Shown here one piece after another: positions 23,758-32,294 of a stretch of 64,000 bases of DNA (positions are counted from its first letter, which is position 1; every line of letters starts with the position of its first letter). The DNA lies in contig NZ_BMQP01000037.1 in NCBI RefSeq assembly GCF_014648175.1, forward strand, positions 16,694-80,693, read 5' to 3'. The notes under the pieces were generated by a model. That model did not search any database. It had not been told where the DNA came from and saw only the letters and a list, made by a program, of their open reading frames with translations. The DNA is from Planobispora rosea (GTDB lineage Bacteria; Actinomycetota; Actinomycetes; Streptosporangiales; Streptosporangiaceae). The translations under genes were made by a program, and so were the position numbers.

Positions 23758-25149
23758 ATGACGAGATCCGGCTATCGCAGAACCGCGGGACTGCTGCTCG
23801 CGACCGCTCTCGGCCTCACGGCGTCGGCGTGCGGCACGGACGAGGCCCCCGCCGGGGACGACGCCCAGCCCGCGGCCGAGGGCTCCGCCGCCGGACCGGT
23901 GTCGATCACCGTCAACTGCATGCCGCCGAAGACGAACAAGGCGCAGCGCGCGACCTTCCAGGAAGACCTCGACGCGTTCCAGAAGCTCAACCCGAACATC
24001 AAGATCACGAAAGCCACCGACGCCTTCCCGTGCTACGAACCGCGCACGTTCGAGGCCAAGCTCGCCGGCGGCCAGCTGGAGACCGTCTTCTACGTGAACT
24101 TCCCCAACGTCGGGCGCCTGATGGAGAGCGGCCAGGCCGCCGACATCACTCCCTACGTCGGTGAGCTGAAGACCTTCAAGGACTACAACGCCTCCATCGA
24201 CATCTTCAAGAAGGACGGCAAGATCTACGGCCTGCCCACCGACGGGTACGGCATGGGCCTGGTCTACAACCGCGACGTCTTCACCAAGGCCGGGCTCGAC
24301 CCCGGCACCCCGCCCAGGACCTGGGCGGAGGTGCAGGCCGCGGCCAAGAAGATCGCCGCCCTCGGCCCCGGCTACGTCGGCTTCGGCGAGTACAGCGGCA
24401 ACAACGTCGGCGGCTGGCACTTCACCGCCTCCCTCTACGGCCGCGGCGGCGACGTGCTCACCCCCGACGGCAGGAAGGCCGCCTTCAACACCCCCGAGGG
24501 CAGGGCCGTGCTGGAGAACCTCAAGCAGATGCGCTGGACCGACAACAGCATGGGGTCCAAGCTCTACATCGACTGGCCCGCGCTGATGAAGGCCATGGCC
24601 GGCGGCAAGATGGGCATGATGCTCGGCGCCCCCGACGTGCTGATCGGGCTGCGCAACGACTTCCAGGCGAAGTTCGACAACTACGCGGTCACCGCGATGC
24701 CCGAGGCCAAGGCGCTGTTCAACGGCGGCGCCGGCTACATGATCAACCCCAAGGCCACCCCCGAGCAGATCAGGGCCGGCCTGAAGTGGATCGAGTACGA
24801 GTTCCTCACCCCGGGCAAGGGCCAGCTCGACTACGTGCGGGCCAAGGGCGCCGGCCTCACCGTCGGCCAGCCGTACCCCGACCTGTACGGCGCCGACACG
24901 CCCTCCGGCCAGGAGGTCCTGAAGCTGCGCACCGAGAACGCCAACGTCGACCCCGCGCAGTTCGCGCTCTGGGCCGAGGGCTCCAAGGGCATCCCGCCGA
25001 AGGCCGAGCCGGGGCCGTACGCCCAGGAGATCTACGCGATCCTCGACACCCCGATGTCCGCGGTGCTGACCCGCCAGGACGCCGACATCGACCAGCTGCT
25101 CGCCGACGCCGAGGCGAAGGTCAACGCCCTGCTGGAGAAGAAGGGCTGA
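23758..25149 (+). CDS. Sugar ABC transporter substrate-binding lipoprotein (family 1)
   Basis: 463 aa. The signal peptide ends in lipobox TASAC (Cys25). The mature protein is a family 1 solute-binding protein: KTNKAQRATFQEDLDAFQKLNPNIKI, IYGLPTDGYGMGLVYNRDVFTKAGLDP and NTPEGRAVLENLKQMRW. It should capture an oligosaccharide outside the membrane and deliver it to the two permeases encoded next. No ATPase gene is in the operon; actinomycetes typically use a shared MsiK-type ATPase encoded elsewhere. With the GH13 enzyme at the operon end, an alpha-glucoside such as maltose, trehalose or sucrose is the likely ligand. Confidence 0.92.
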   Translation: MTRSGYRRTAGLLLATALGLTASACGTDEAPAGDDAQPAAEGSAAGPVSITVNCMPPKTNKAQRATFQEDLDAFQKLNPNIKITKATDAFPCYEPRTFEAKLAGGQLETVFYVNFPNVGRLMESGQAADITPYVGELKTFKDYNASIDIFKKDGKIYGLPTDGYGMGLVYNRDVFTKAGLDPGTPPRTWAEVQAAAKKIAALGPGYVGFGEYSGNNVGGWHFTASLYGRGGDVLTPDGRKAAFNTPEGRAVLENLKQMRWTDNSMGSKLYIDWPALMKAMAGGKMGMMLGAPDVLIGLRNDFQAKFDNYAVTAMPEAKALFNGGAGYMINPKATPEQIRAGLKWIEYEFLTPGKGQLDYVRAKGAGLTVGQPYPDLYGADTPSGQEVLKLRTENANVDPAQFALWAEGSKGIPPKAEPGPYAQEIYAILDTPMSAVLTRQDADIDQLLADAEAKVNALLEKKG

Positions 25150-25160
25150 CCCCCGCAGGA

Positions 25161-25194
25161 GCCGGGGGCGGCGGTCGTCCCGCCGCCGCCCGGC
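25161..25194 (+). terminator. Intercistronic hairpin between binding-protein and permease genes
   Basis: GCCGGGGGCGGCGG pairs with CCGCCGCCGCCCGGC with one bulge. A hairpin in this position commonly lowers permease expression relative to the binding protein. Confidence 0.5.
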
Positions 25195-25217
25195 GTCACG
25201 TCGAGATCGGAAAACGG

Positions 25218-26153
25218 ATGACTGCAACCAGCATGCGCGTCCCGCGGATCCCGCGGGGTTCACGGGGACGTCCCCCGACCAGGCGGCGGCGCGAGGTGAG
25301 GCGGAACATCACCGCCTACGGATTCCTCTGCGGAGCGCTGATCTGCTTCGCGTTCTTCTCCTGGTACCCCATGGTCTGGGAGGTCGTGCTCAGCTTCCAG
25401 CAGACGAACTTCGTCGACCCGCCGATCTGGGTGGGGCTGGAGAACTTCGTCACGGTCTTCGAGGACGCGGCGTTCGGCCCCGCCTGGAGGAACACGGTGA
25501 TGTTCACCGTGCTCGCCCTGGTCTTCGGGTACGGCGTGCCGTTCGTCGTCGCCCTCGTCCTCAACGAGCTGCGCCACGCGCGGGCCTACCTGAGGTTCGT
25601 CGTCTACCTGCCGGTGATGCTGCCCCCGGCCGTCGGCGTACTGCTGTTCCAGTGGTTCTACGAACCGGAGTACGGGCTGTTCAACCAGATCCTCGGCTTC
25701 TTCCGGCTGCCCGCCCTGGACTGGCTGAACTCCACCGACACCGCGCTCGTCTCCCTGGTCATCGTCTCCACCTGGATGAACCTCGGCACCGGCACGCTCA
25801 TCTACCTCGCCGCGCTGCAGACGATCCCCGGAGAGCTGTACGAGGCCGCGGAACTGGACGGCGCCGGCGTCCTCAAGCGGATCTGGCACGTCACGATCCC
25901 GCAGACCAAGCTGATCCTCCTGGTCATGCTGCTGCTGCAGATCGTGGCGACCATGCAGGTCTTCATCGAGCCCTTCCTGCTCACCGGCGGCGGCCCGGAG
26001 AACTCCACGGTCAGCGTCGTCTACCTCATGTACCAGTACGCCTTCAACTTCGGCAACATCAACGGCGGCAACGCGCTCGGCGTCATGCTGATGATCGTTC
26101 TGATGGTCTTCTCCGCCGTCTACCTGCGCGTCTCGCGGGAGGACAAGAGCTGA
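25218..26153 (+). CDS. Sugar ABC transporter permease (MalF type)
   Basis: 311 aa from the ATG at 25218. A basic cytoplasmic N-terminus (PRGSRGRPPTRRRREVRR) is followed by six TM segments (first: YGFLCGALICFAFFSWYPMV). The EAA loop that contacts the ATPase is clear: YEAAELDGAGVLKRIWHVTIPQT near residues 210-232. Its stop overlaps the next ATG (TGATG), so the two permeases are translationally coupled and should form a heterodimer. Confidence 0.93.
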   Translation: MTATSMRVPRIPRGSRGRPPTRRRREVRRNITAYGFLCGALICFAFFSWYPMVWEVVLSFQQTNFVDPPIWVGLENFVTVFEDAAFGPAWRNTVMFTVLALVFGYGVPFVVALVLNELRHARAYLRFVVYLPVMLPPAVGVLLFQWFYEPEYGLFNQILGFFRLPALDWLNSTDTALVSLVIVSTWMNLGTGTLIYLAALQTIPGELYEAAELDGAGVLKRIWHVTIPQTKLILLVMLLLQIVATMQVFIEPFLLTGGGPENSTVSVVYLMYQYAFNFGNINGGNALGVMLMIVLMVFSAVYLRVSREDKS

Positions 26154-27142
26154 TGCCGAACCTCACCGTCATTCCCGAGTCGCCGGAGCGGCCCGGCGGG
26201 AGCGGGCCGGCGGCGCCCGCGGCGGCCCGCTCCGCGCGGGCGCGGCGACCGCGCCGGAAGATCCGGCAGGAGTTCCGCACCGTCGTCTCCCCGCACCAGC
26301 TCACCTCCCGGCACGGCCGGGTGATCTACTGGACCGTCCTGGTCACGGTGGTGGTGAGCTTCACCGCGGCCTTCGTCTTCCCGCTGTACTGGATGGTCAC
26401 CGGGGCGATGAAGACCACCGAGGACCTGGTGCAGATCCCGCCGACGTTCCTGCCGCCGCGGTTCACGCTCGACGCCTACGCCGAGGCGTGGGAGCTGATG
26501 GACCTGAGCCTGCTGCTGGGCAACACCGCCCTGTACGCCGGCGGGGCGTGGCTGTTCACGCTGGCGATCGACGTCACCGCCGCCTACGCCCTGTCCAAGC
26601 TCCGGCCGGTCCTGGGCAAGCTGGTTCTGGCGCTGATGCTGGCCACGCTGATGATCCCGCCGATGGTGATCATGCTGCCCGCCTACCTGACCGTCAAGGA
26701 CCTGCCGCTGCTGGGCTGGGACCTGCTCAACACGCCGTGGGCGATCTGGCTGCCGGCGGCGGCCAACGGGTTCAACATCTTCCTGCTCAAGCGCTTCTTC
26801 GACTCGATCCCGCGAGAGCTGCTGGAGGCCGCCGAGATCGACGGCGCGGGCCCCGTCCGCATCCTGTGGTCGATCGTGATCCCGGTCTCCCGGCCGATCC
26901 TGGGCGTGGTCTCCATCCTGACCGTGGTCGCGGTGTGGCGGGACTTCGTCTGGCCGCTGCTGGTGCTGACCGACAGCGAGAAGATGTCGGTCAGCATCGG
27001 CATCGCGAGCCTGTCGTCGCAGATGCCGCAGAACGTGCTCATCGCCTCGCTCGTGATCGCGAGCCTCCCGACCGTCGTCGTGTTCTTCCTCTTCCAGCGT
27101 CACATCATGGCCGGCCTGACCGCCGGCAGCCTCAAGGGCTGA
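26153..27142 (+). CDS. Sugar ABC transporter permease (MalG type)
   Basis: 329 aa, start overlapping the previous stop. A ~55-residue basic, disordered N-terminal tail (ARSARARRPRRKIRQEF) precedes six TM segments (first: VIYWTVLVTVVVSFTAAFVFPLYW). The EAA motif is LEAAEIDGAGPVRILWSIVIPVSRP. It ends in TAGSLKG, the usual C-terminus of MalG-like proteins. A short imperfect hairpin (ATCTCCAGC/GCTGGGGAT) lies just after the stop, before the glucosidase gene. Confidence 0.93.
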   Translation: MPNLTVIPESPERPGGSGPAAPAAARSARARRPRRKIRQEFRTVVSPHQLTSRHGRVIYWTVLVTVVVSFTAAFVFPLYWMVTGAMKTTEDLVQIPPTFLPPRFTLDAYAEAWELMDLSLLLGNTALYAGGAWLFTLAIDVTAAYALSKLRPVLGKLVLALMLATLMIPPMVIMLPAYLTVKDLPLLGWDLLNTPWAIWLPAAANGFNIFLLKRFFDSIPRELLEAAEIDGAGPVRILWSIVIPVSRPILGVVSILTVVAVWRDFVWPLLVLTDSEKMSVSIGIASLSSQMPQNVLIASLVIASLPTVVVFFLFQRHIMAGLTAGSLKG

Positions 27143-27200
27143 CATCTCCAGCCGATCGCTGGGGATCAACCCGTACTCACAGCAAGGAGTCGTGTTCAGC

Positions 27201-28733
27201 ATGCCGGAAACGTGGTGGCGGGGGGCCGCGATCTACCAGGTCTACCTGCGTAGCTTCGCCGACGGAAACGGTGACGGGATCGGGGACCTGGCCGGGCTGC
27301 GCACACGCCTGCCGTACCTGGCGGACCTCGGGGTGAACGCGGTCTGGCTCAACCCGTGGTACCCCTCGCCGATGGCCGACGGCGGGTACGACGTGGCCGA
27401 CTACCGGGACATCGAGCCGGTCTTCGGCACGCTGGCCGAGGCCGAGCGGTTCATCGGGGAGGCCCACGCGCTGGGCATCAAGGTGATCATCGACGTGGTG
27501 CCCAACCACAGCTCGACCGCGAGCGCGTGGTTTGAGGAGGCGCTGGCCGCCGGGCCGGGGTCGCCGGCCAGGGAGCGGTTCTGGTTCCGGGACGAACCCG
27601 GCGACTGGAAGTCCATCTTCGGCGGGCCCGCCTGGACGCAGGTGCCCGACGGGCAGTGGTACCTGCACCTGTTCGACCCCGGGCAGCCCGACTTCAACTG
27701 GACCAACCCCGAGGTGCACGCCGAGTTCCACGACGTGCTGCGCTTCTGGTTCGACCGGGGCGTGGACGGCATCCGCATCGACTCGGCCGCGGTCCTGGTG
27801 AAGGACTTCGACGGCGGCGACCCCGACGGCTACACCGACCTCGACGAGGTGCACGAGATCTACCGGGGCTGGCGCCGCCTGGCCGACGAGTACGACGAGC
27901 GCATCCTCGTCGGCGAGGTGTGGTTCCCCGACCAGGAGCGCTTCGCCCGCTACCTGCGCCCCGACGAACTGCACACCGCCTTCAACTTCGACTTCCTGGC
28001 CTGCCCCTGGGAACCGGCCGCGCTGCGCCGCTCGATCGAGCAGACCCTGGACACGCACATCCCGCTCGGCGCCCCGCCCACCTGGGTGCTGTCCAACCAC
28101 GACGTCGCGCGGGTGGTGACCAGGTACGGCAGGGCCGAGACCTCCTGGGACCACGGCAACCGCCGGGACGGCGCCCCCTCCGACCTGGAGCTCGGTCACC
28201 GCCGGGCCCGGGCCGCCGCGCTGCTGGCCATGGCCCTGCCCGGCAGTGTCTACGTCTACCAGGGGGAGGAACTGGGCCTGCCCGAGGTGGACGACATCCC
28301 CGGCGAGCTGCGTCAGGACCCGATGTGGACCCGCTCCGGCCACACCGTGCCGGGCCGCGACGGCTGCCGGGTTCCGCTGCCCTGGGCGGGGGAGGAACCG
28401 CCGTTCGGCTTCGGCGCGGGCGAGCCGTGGCTGCCGCAGCCGGAGGACTGGCGCAAGCTCACCGTCGAGGCCCAGACCGCGGACCTCGGCTCGACGCTCA
28501 ACCTCTACCGGGCCGCGCTGCGCCTGCGCCGCGACCGGCTCGGCGACGGCACGCTCACCTGGCTGCAGTCGCGTCCCGACGTGCTCGCCTTCACCCGCGA
28601 GTCCGGCCTGACGTGCGTGGTGAACCTGGGCGCGGATCCGGTGCGGCTCCCGCCGCACGAGTCGGTGCTGCTGGCCAGCGGCCCCCTGGACGGGGACGAG
28701 TTGCCCTCCGACACCGCCGTCTGGCTCACCTGA
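27201..28733 (+). CDS. GH13 alpha-glucosidase, intracellular
   Basis: 510 aa. MPETWWRGAAIYQVYLRSFADGNGDGIGDLAGL is the standard start of GH13 alpha-glucosidases. The catalytic triad is Asp194 (GIRIDSAAV), Glu239 (VGEVWFPD) and Asp301 (SNHDVAR), with DVVPNHSS at 98-105 as the first conserved region. There is no signal peptide, so it hydrolyses imported alpha-glucosides in the cytoplasm. AAGGAG lies 12 bases before the ATG at 27201; an in-frame GTG at 27192 is only three bases from it and is less likely. It is the last gene of the LacI-controlled operon. Confidence 0.93.
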   Translation: MPETWWRGAAIYQVYLRSFADGNGDGIGDLAGLRTRLPYLADLGVNAVWLNPWYPSPMADGGYDVADYRDIEPVFGTLAEAERFIGEAHALGIKVIIDVVPNHSSTASAWFEEALAAGPGSPARERFWFRDEPGDWKSIFGGPAWTQVPDGQWYLHLFDPGQPDFNWTNPEVHAEFHDVLRFWFDRGVDGIRIDSAAVLVKDFDGGDPDGYTDLDEVHEIYRGWRRLADEYDERILVGEVWFPDQERFARYLRPDELHTAFNFDFLACPWEPAALRRSIEQTLDTHIPLGAPPTWVLSNHDVARVVTRYGRAETSWDHGNRRDGAPSDLELGHRRARAAALLAMALPGSVYVYQGEELGLPEVDDIPGELRQDPMWTRSGHTVPGRDGCRVPLPWAGEEPPFGFGAGEPWLPQPEDWRKLTVEAQTADLGSTLNLYRAALRLRRDRLGDGTLTWLQSRPDVLAFTRESGLTCVVNLGADPVRLPPHESVLLASGPLDGDELPSDTAVWLT

Positions 28734-28777
28734 CTCCGCCTTCGCGCGAGACGGGCAGCGGTCCGTCGGATGCGCGG

Positions 28778-28816
28778 TCCGTCGGGTGACGGAGCGGCGG
28801 TCGGTTGCGTGACGGA
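28778..28816. promoter_or_regulatory. Paired palindromic operator upstream of the membrane protein gene
   Basis: TCCGTCGGGTGACGGA (28778-28793) and TCGGTTGCGTGACGGA (28801-28816) start 23 bp apart. The same motif and the same 23-bp spacing recur at 31737-31775 by the two-component system. A further half-site (TCCGTC) is at 28762. The consensus is TCCGTC-N4-GACGGA. Confidence 0.6.
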
Positions 28817-28921
28817 GGAGCGGCTCCCGCCTGGGGTGACGACGCGCGGCGGTCGCGGCGCCTACCTTTCCTGACGCGTCCCCGCCCGTCCGGGCACGGG
28901 ACAGACGGAAGGAAAGGTTCC

Positions 28922-29644
28922 ATGTCACTGCCCTCAGACCCGCACGGAATCCGCAGGACGGTCGCCGGGCTCTGCCTCATCGTCGCACCCGTCCTCTACA
29001 CGGCGGGCCTGCTCGTCGATCCGGCCATCCGGCAGGGCGTCGACGGTGACACCATCGGGACCTACGGGCTCCATCCGGAGCAGGTCTCGATCAGCGCAGC
29101 GCTCCTGCACTGGAGCTGGGTGCTGCTGATCCCAGGGATCATCGGAATGATCCAGCTGATCCACCACCGCGGCGTCGTGCTCGGGCATCTGGCGGGCGGC
29201 CTCGCCCTGCTCGGTGTCGTCAACTTCTCCGCGCTCATGCTGGGCGACTTCTTCTACGTTCAGCTGGAGAGCACGATGCGGCCCGTCGAGGGGGCGGCGC
29301 TCGGCGACGAGGCGCTCGCCGACCCCGGCGCCGTGTTCGGCTTCCAGATCCCGGGCTTCGCCGGGCTGGCCGGCCTGTTCCTGCTCGGGCTGGTGCTGGC
29401 CTACGCGCGGCGGGAGCTGTGGTGGGCTCCCTTCGCGATGCTCCTGGGCATCTTCGGCGCGCCGATGTACCCGATCGGCACGGTCGTCGGCGGTCTGCTC
29501 TACCTGGCCGGAGCCGGGGCGATCGGGCTGCGCATGCTGCGGATGAGCAACGCCGAGTGGGCCGGGGAGGAACGGACCGCCGCGGGGCGGGTTCAGCACG
29601 TTCCCGACGGGCCGGAGAGCGGGAAGCGGGCGGCCACGCGGTAG
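28922..29644 (+). CDS. Polytopic membrane protein, likely target of adjacent two-component system
   Basis: 240 aa, ATG preceded by GGAAGGAAAGG. Six hydrophobic segments are visible, e.g. TVAGLCLIVAPVLYTAGLLV, LLHWSWVLLIPGIIGMIQLI, LAGGLALLGVVNFSALML, FAGLAGLFLLGLVLAYA, APFAMLLGIFGAPMYPIGTV and LLYLAGAGAIGLRML. I do not recognise a named family. It is convergent with a histidine kinase gene and their coding ends overlap by 52 bp (29593-29644). Its promoter carries the same double operator as the kinase/regulator promoter, so the response regulator probably controls it. Confidence 0.82.
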   Translation: MSLPSDPHGIRRTVAGLCLIVAPVLYTAGLLVDPAIRQGVDGDTIGTYGLHPEQVSISAALLHWSWVLLIPGIIGMIQLIHHRGVVLGHLAGGLALLGVVNFSALMLGDFFYVQLESTMRPVEGAALGDEALADPGAVFGFQIPGFAGLAGLFLLGLVLAYARRELWWAPFAMLLGIFGAPMYPIGTVVGGLLYLAGAGAIGLRMLRMSNAEWAGEERTAAGRVQHVPDGPESGKRAATR

Positions 29645-30960
29645 CCGCCGCCCGGCACGGGACCGGCGGACAGCTCGCCCCCGTGCATCGCGACCCGCTC
29701 GCGCATCCCGATCAGGCCGTGCCCGCCCGGGGCCTGCCGGGAACCGGAGCCGGACCCGGATTCGTCGGCCGCCGGGCCGTGCCCGCGGTCGGCGGGCTCA
29801 CCTCCGCCGGACGCGGGGGCGACCGCATCCGGGGCCGGGGCCGCCCCGTCGTCGACGACCTCCACGACCAGCTCGGCCGGGCCGTACCCGATGACCACGC
29901 CGGCCCGGGCGGCGGGCGCGTGCTTGCGCACGTTCGTCAGCGCCTCCTGGACGACGCGGTAGGCCGACAGGCTGAGTCCCTCCGGCAGGGGGCGCGGCTC
30001 TCCGGCGGTCCGGAGCCGGACGTCCAGCCCGGCCTCCCGGACCTGGGCGAGCAACTCGTCCAGGCGGTCCAGGCCGGGCCGGTGGGTCTCCGGGCCGGGG
30101 CCGGGGCCGCCGTAGTCGCGCAGCACCCCCAGCATGAGCTGGAGCTCCTCGATCGCCTCGCGCCCGGCCCGCTCGACCCCGAGCAGCATGTCGCGCTCGC
30201 GTGCGCGGTCGTCGCCGAGCAGCATCCGCACCCCGCCCGCGTGCAGGGTCATGACGCTCACGTTGTGCGAGACGACGTCGTGGAGCTCCCGGGCGATGCG
30301 GGCGCGCTCCTCCTCCACGGCCCGGCGGGCCCGCTCCTCGCGCTCCACCTCCAGGCGCGTGGTGCGTTCGGCGAGCCGCAGCGTCCGGTCGATCTGGCGG
30401 CGCAGGAGGATGCCGCTGCCGTACGCCACGCCCACGAAGATCGCGCTGATCATGACCTCGGCGACGTCGTTGCTCTGGAGCGTCTGGAGGAAGGCGTAGG
30501 CCGCCAGCACGCACCCGAGTCCCGCCAGGCCGCGGCGGCTGCGCAGCTCGGCCGCGCTGGCCACGGTGTGGACGAGGATGAGCGTCGAGTAGAAGTGCCA
30601 GGCGGCGTAGTAGCCCTCTCCCGCCACCACCCGTACGGCCAGGCCGGTCGCTATCAGCACGAGGAGCATGATCGCGGGGAAGCGGCGCCGGAACAGCAGC
30701 AGCGTCCCGGCCGCGGCCGCACCGGCGGCCATCACCACCGGATGCTGCACCTGGCCGGGCTCCGGGCCCTGGCGGCCGAAGGACTCGACGAGACCGGCGA
30801 TCGCCACCGCGAGGGAGAGCAGCAGGTCGAGCCGGGTCGGCCACCAGTCGCCGAGCCGTTCCCGCAGCGTCCGCAGGAGCCTCAGCGGGTTCCCCGGGGT
30901 CCTCAGCGGGTTCCCCGGCCTCCTGCGCGGGCCCTCCGGGGCCGTCCGCGTGCCGCTCAA
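29593..30960 (-). CDS. NarL-type sensor histidine kinase
   Basis: 455 aa. About five to six TM segments lie between residues 42 and 185 with little extracellular sequence, so it senses within or near the membrane. The HisKA_3 helix carries phosphoacceptor His227 (RIARELHDVVSHNVSVMTLH). The HATPase_c domain has VVQEALTNVRKHAPAA and GGHGLIGMRERV; a disordered Gly/Pro/Ser insert (ASGGGEPADRGHGPAADESG) separates its boxes. The N-terminus contains a repeated PGNPLR. The start codon overlaps the regulator's stop by 4 bp, so kinase and regulator are one operon with the regulator first. Confidence 0.92.
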   Translation of the reverse strand: MSGTRTAPEGPRRRPGNPLRTPGNPLRLLRTLRERLGDWWPTRLDLLLSLAVAIAGLVESFGRQGPEPGQVQHPVVMAAGAAAAGTLLLFRRRFPAIMLLVLIATGLAVRVVAGEGYYAAWHFYSTLILVHTVASAAELRSRRGLAGLGCVLAAYAFLQTLQSNDVAEVMISAIFVGVAYGSGILLRRQIDRTLRLAERTTRLEVEREERARRAVEEERARIARELHDVVSHNVSVMTLHAGGVRMLLGDDRARERDMLLGVERAGREAIEELQLMLGVLRDYGGPGPGPETHRPGLDRLDELLAQVREAGLDVRLRTAGEPRPLPEGLSLSAYRVVQEALTNVRKHAPAARAGVVIGYGPAELVVEVVDDGAAPAPDAVAPASGGGEPADRGHGPAADESGSGSGSRQAPGGHGLIGMRERVAMHGGELSAGPVPGGGYRVAARFPLSGPSGTC

Positions 30961-31631
30961 CGCGGAAGGTCCTTCCGCTCCTGGCCGGCCCGGACGATCC
31001 CGGCCTCGTAGGCGAACACGACGGCCTGGATGCGGTCCCGCAGGCCGAGCTTCTGCAGCACCCGGGCGACGTGGGTCCTGATGGTCGCCTCCCCGATCTC
31101 GAGCATCCGCGCGATCTCCGGGTTGGACAGGCCCCGGGCCAGCAGGTGCAGCACGTCCAGCTCCCGCTGGGTGAGGGTGGCCAGCTCGGGCGGTGCGGAG
31201 GGCTCGGGATGCGCGGCGAACGAGGCGATCACCCGCATGGTGACCGCCGGGTCGATGAGCGCGTCACCGGCCGCCGCCACCCGGATCGCCTCGGCCAGCT
31301 GCTCCGGCGGGGAACTCTTGAGGAGGAAGCCGTTGACCCCCGCGCGCAGCGAGGCGCGCAGGTTGGCGTCGGTGCCGAAGGTGGTCAGCATCACGATCTT
31401 CGGCGGGTTCGGGTCGCCGAGCAGGTGCCGGGCGGTGTCCAGCCCGTCCATGCGAGGCATGGCGAGGTCCAGCAGCAGCACGTCCGGCTGGAGCCGCCGG
31501 ACCACGGAGAGCGCCTCCCGGCCGTCGGCGGCCTCTCCGACGACCTCGATGCCCGGGGCGGTCTCCGCGACCAGCCGCAGCCCGGCGCGGATCATGGCCT
31601 GATCGTCCGCGATGACCAGTCTGACCGTCAT
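30957..31631 (-). CDS. NarL/LuxR-type response regulator
   Basis: 224 aa from the ATG at 31631. The receiver domain has the acidic pair (VIADDQAMIRAGL), phosphoacceptor Asp55 (LLLDLAMPRMDG) and conserved Lys (GFLLKSS). The C-terminal LuxR HTH is LTQRELDVLHLLARGLSNPEIARMLEIGEATIRTHVARVLQKLGL. It is co-transcribed with the downstream kinase. It is the best candidate to bind the TCCGTC-N4-GACGGA pairs found upstream of itself and of the 28922 membrane protein gene; that is inference from shared sites. Confidence 0.93.
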   Translation of the reverse strand: MTVRLVIADDQAMIRAGLRLVAETAPGIEVVGEAADGREALSVVRRLQPDVLLLDLAMPRMDGLDTARHLLGDPNPPKIVMLTTFGTDANLRASLRAGVNGFLLKSSPPEQLAEAIRVAAAGDALIDPAVTMRVIASFAAHPEPSAPPELATLTQRELDVLHLLARGLSNPEIARMLEIGEATIRTHVARVLQKLGLRDRIQAVVFAYEAGIVRAGQERKDLPR

Positions 31632-31736
31632 GACCTGGGTGAACCGTTCCGTGTACTGCTCAGCATGCCGCACAGGGTAGGCGACCCCGGGCACCCGGGC
31701 CGCCAGCCGGGGAGCGGGGTCCGAGGCGGGGCGGCG

Positions 31737-31775
31737 TCCGTCACGTGGCGGAGCCGGGGTCCGTCACGTGACGGA
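31737..31775. promoter_or_regulatory. Paired palindromic operator between response regulator and GNAT genes
   Basis: TCCGTCACGTGGCGGA (31737-31752) and the perfect 16-bp palindrome TCCGTCACGTGACGGA (31760-31775), 23 bp apart. They lie about 106 bp upstream of the response regulator start (minus) and 51 bp upstream of the GNAT start (plus), next to a possible -10 (TACTGT, 31782-31787). Confidence 0.65.
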
Positions 31776-31826
31776 TCCCGGGTACTGTGCGGGAGAGAAA
31801 CAATGATCTTTAGGAGGCGGGCGGGC

Positions 31827-32183
31827 ATGGAGCACGCGGAACCCACGGTCGTGGACAACCCCGAGGCCGGGAGATTCGAGATCCTGGTGGACGGCCGGGT
31901 GGCAGGCTTCGCCGAGTACCGGCGGAGCGGCACGAAGGTGTCCCTCACCCACACGGAGATCGATCCGGCGTTCGAGGGCCGGGGGCTCGGCTCGATCCTG
32001 GCTCGCGGCGCGCTGGACGCCTCCCGGGCGGAGGGGCTGTCGGTGCTGCCCTTCTGCTCGTTCATCCGCGGCTACATCGAGCGGCACCCCGACTACCTCG
32101 ACCTGGTCCCGTCCGACCAACGGGCACGTTTCTCCCTCGACTCCCTCGACTCCCTCGACTCGGTCGCCTCCGCGGATCAGTAG
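31827..32183 (+). CDS. Small GNAT-like N-acetyltransferase (COG2388/YjdJ type)
   Basis: 118 aa from the ATG at 31827, chosen because AGGAGG lies nine bases upstream; a longer start would include it in the coding sequence. The short fold carries FEILVDGRVAGFAEYRR, THTEIDPAFEGRGLGSILARGALDASR (acetyl-CoA binding, with GRGLGS) and FCSFIRGYIERHPDYLDLV, as in the minimal COG2388 acetyltransferases. The tail has an in-frame SLDSLDSLDS repeat (9-bp unit). Its promoter overlaps the double operator shared with the two-component system, so it may be co-regulated. Confidence 0.85.
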   Translation: MEHAEPTVVDNPEAGRFEILVDGRVAGFAEYRRSGTKVSLTHTEIDPAFEGRGLGSILARGALDASRAEGLSVLPFCSFIRGYIERHPDYLDLVPSDQRARFSLDSLDSLDSVASADQ

Positions 32184-32282
32184 CGGAAGGGCGGGACCAG
32201 CTCGTACAGGCGGGTGGAGAGCCCGGCCGGGTTGGCCGCGGCCCGCCGGTTGCCGGCCACGCCCGCGGGCCGTCCCCGGGCG

Positions 32283-32288
32283 TAGGGT
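32283..32288 (+). promoter_or_regulatory. Candidate -10 element of leaderless pirin mRNA
   Basis: TAGGGT ends six bases before the ATG at 32295. There is no ribosome-binding site. Confidence 0.4.
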
Positions 32289-32294
32289 CGCCTC

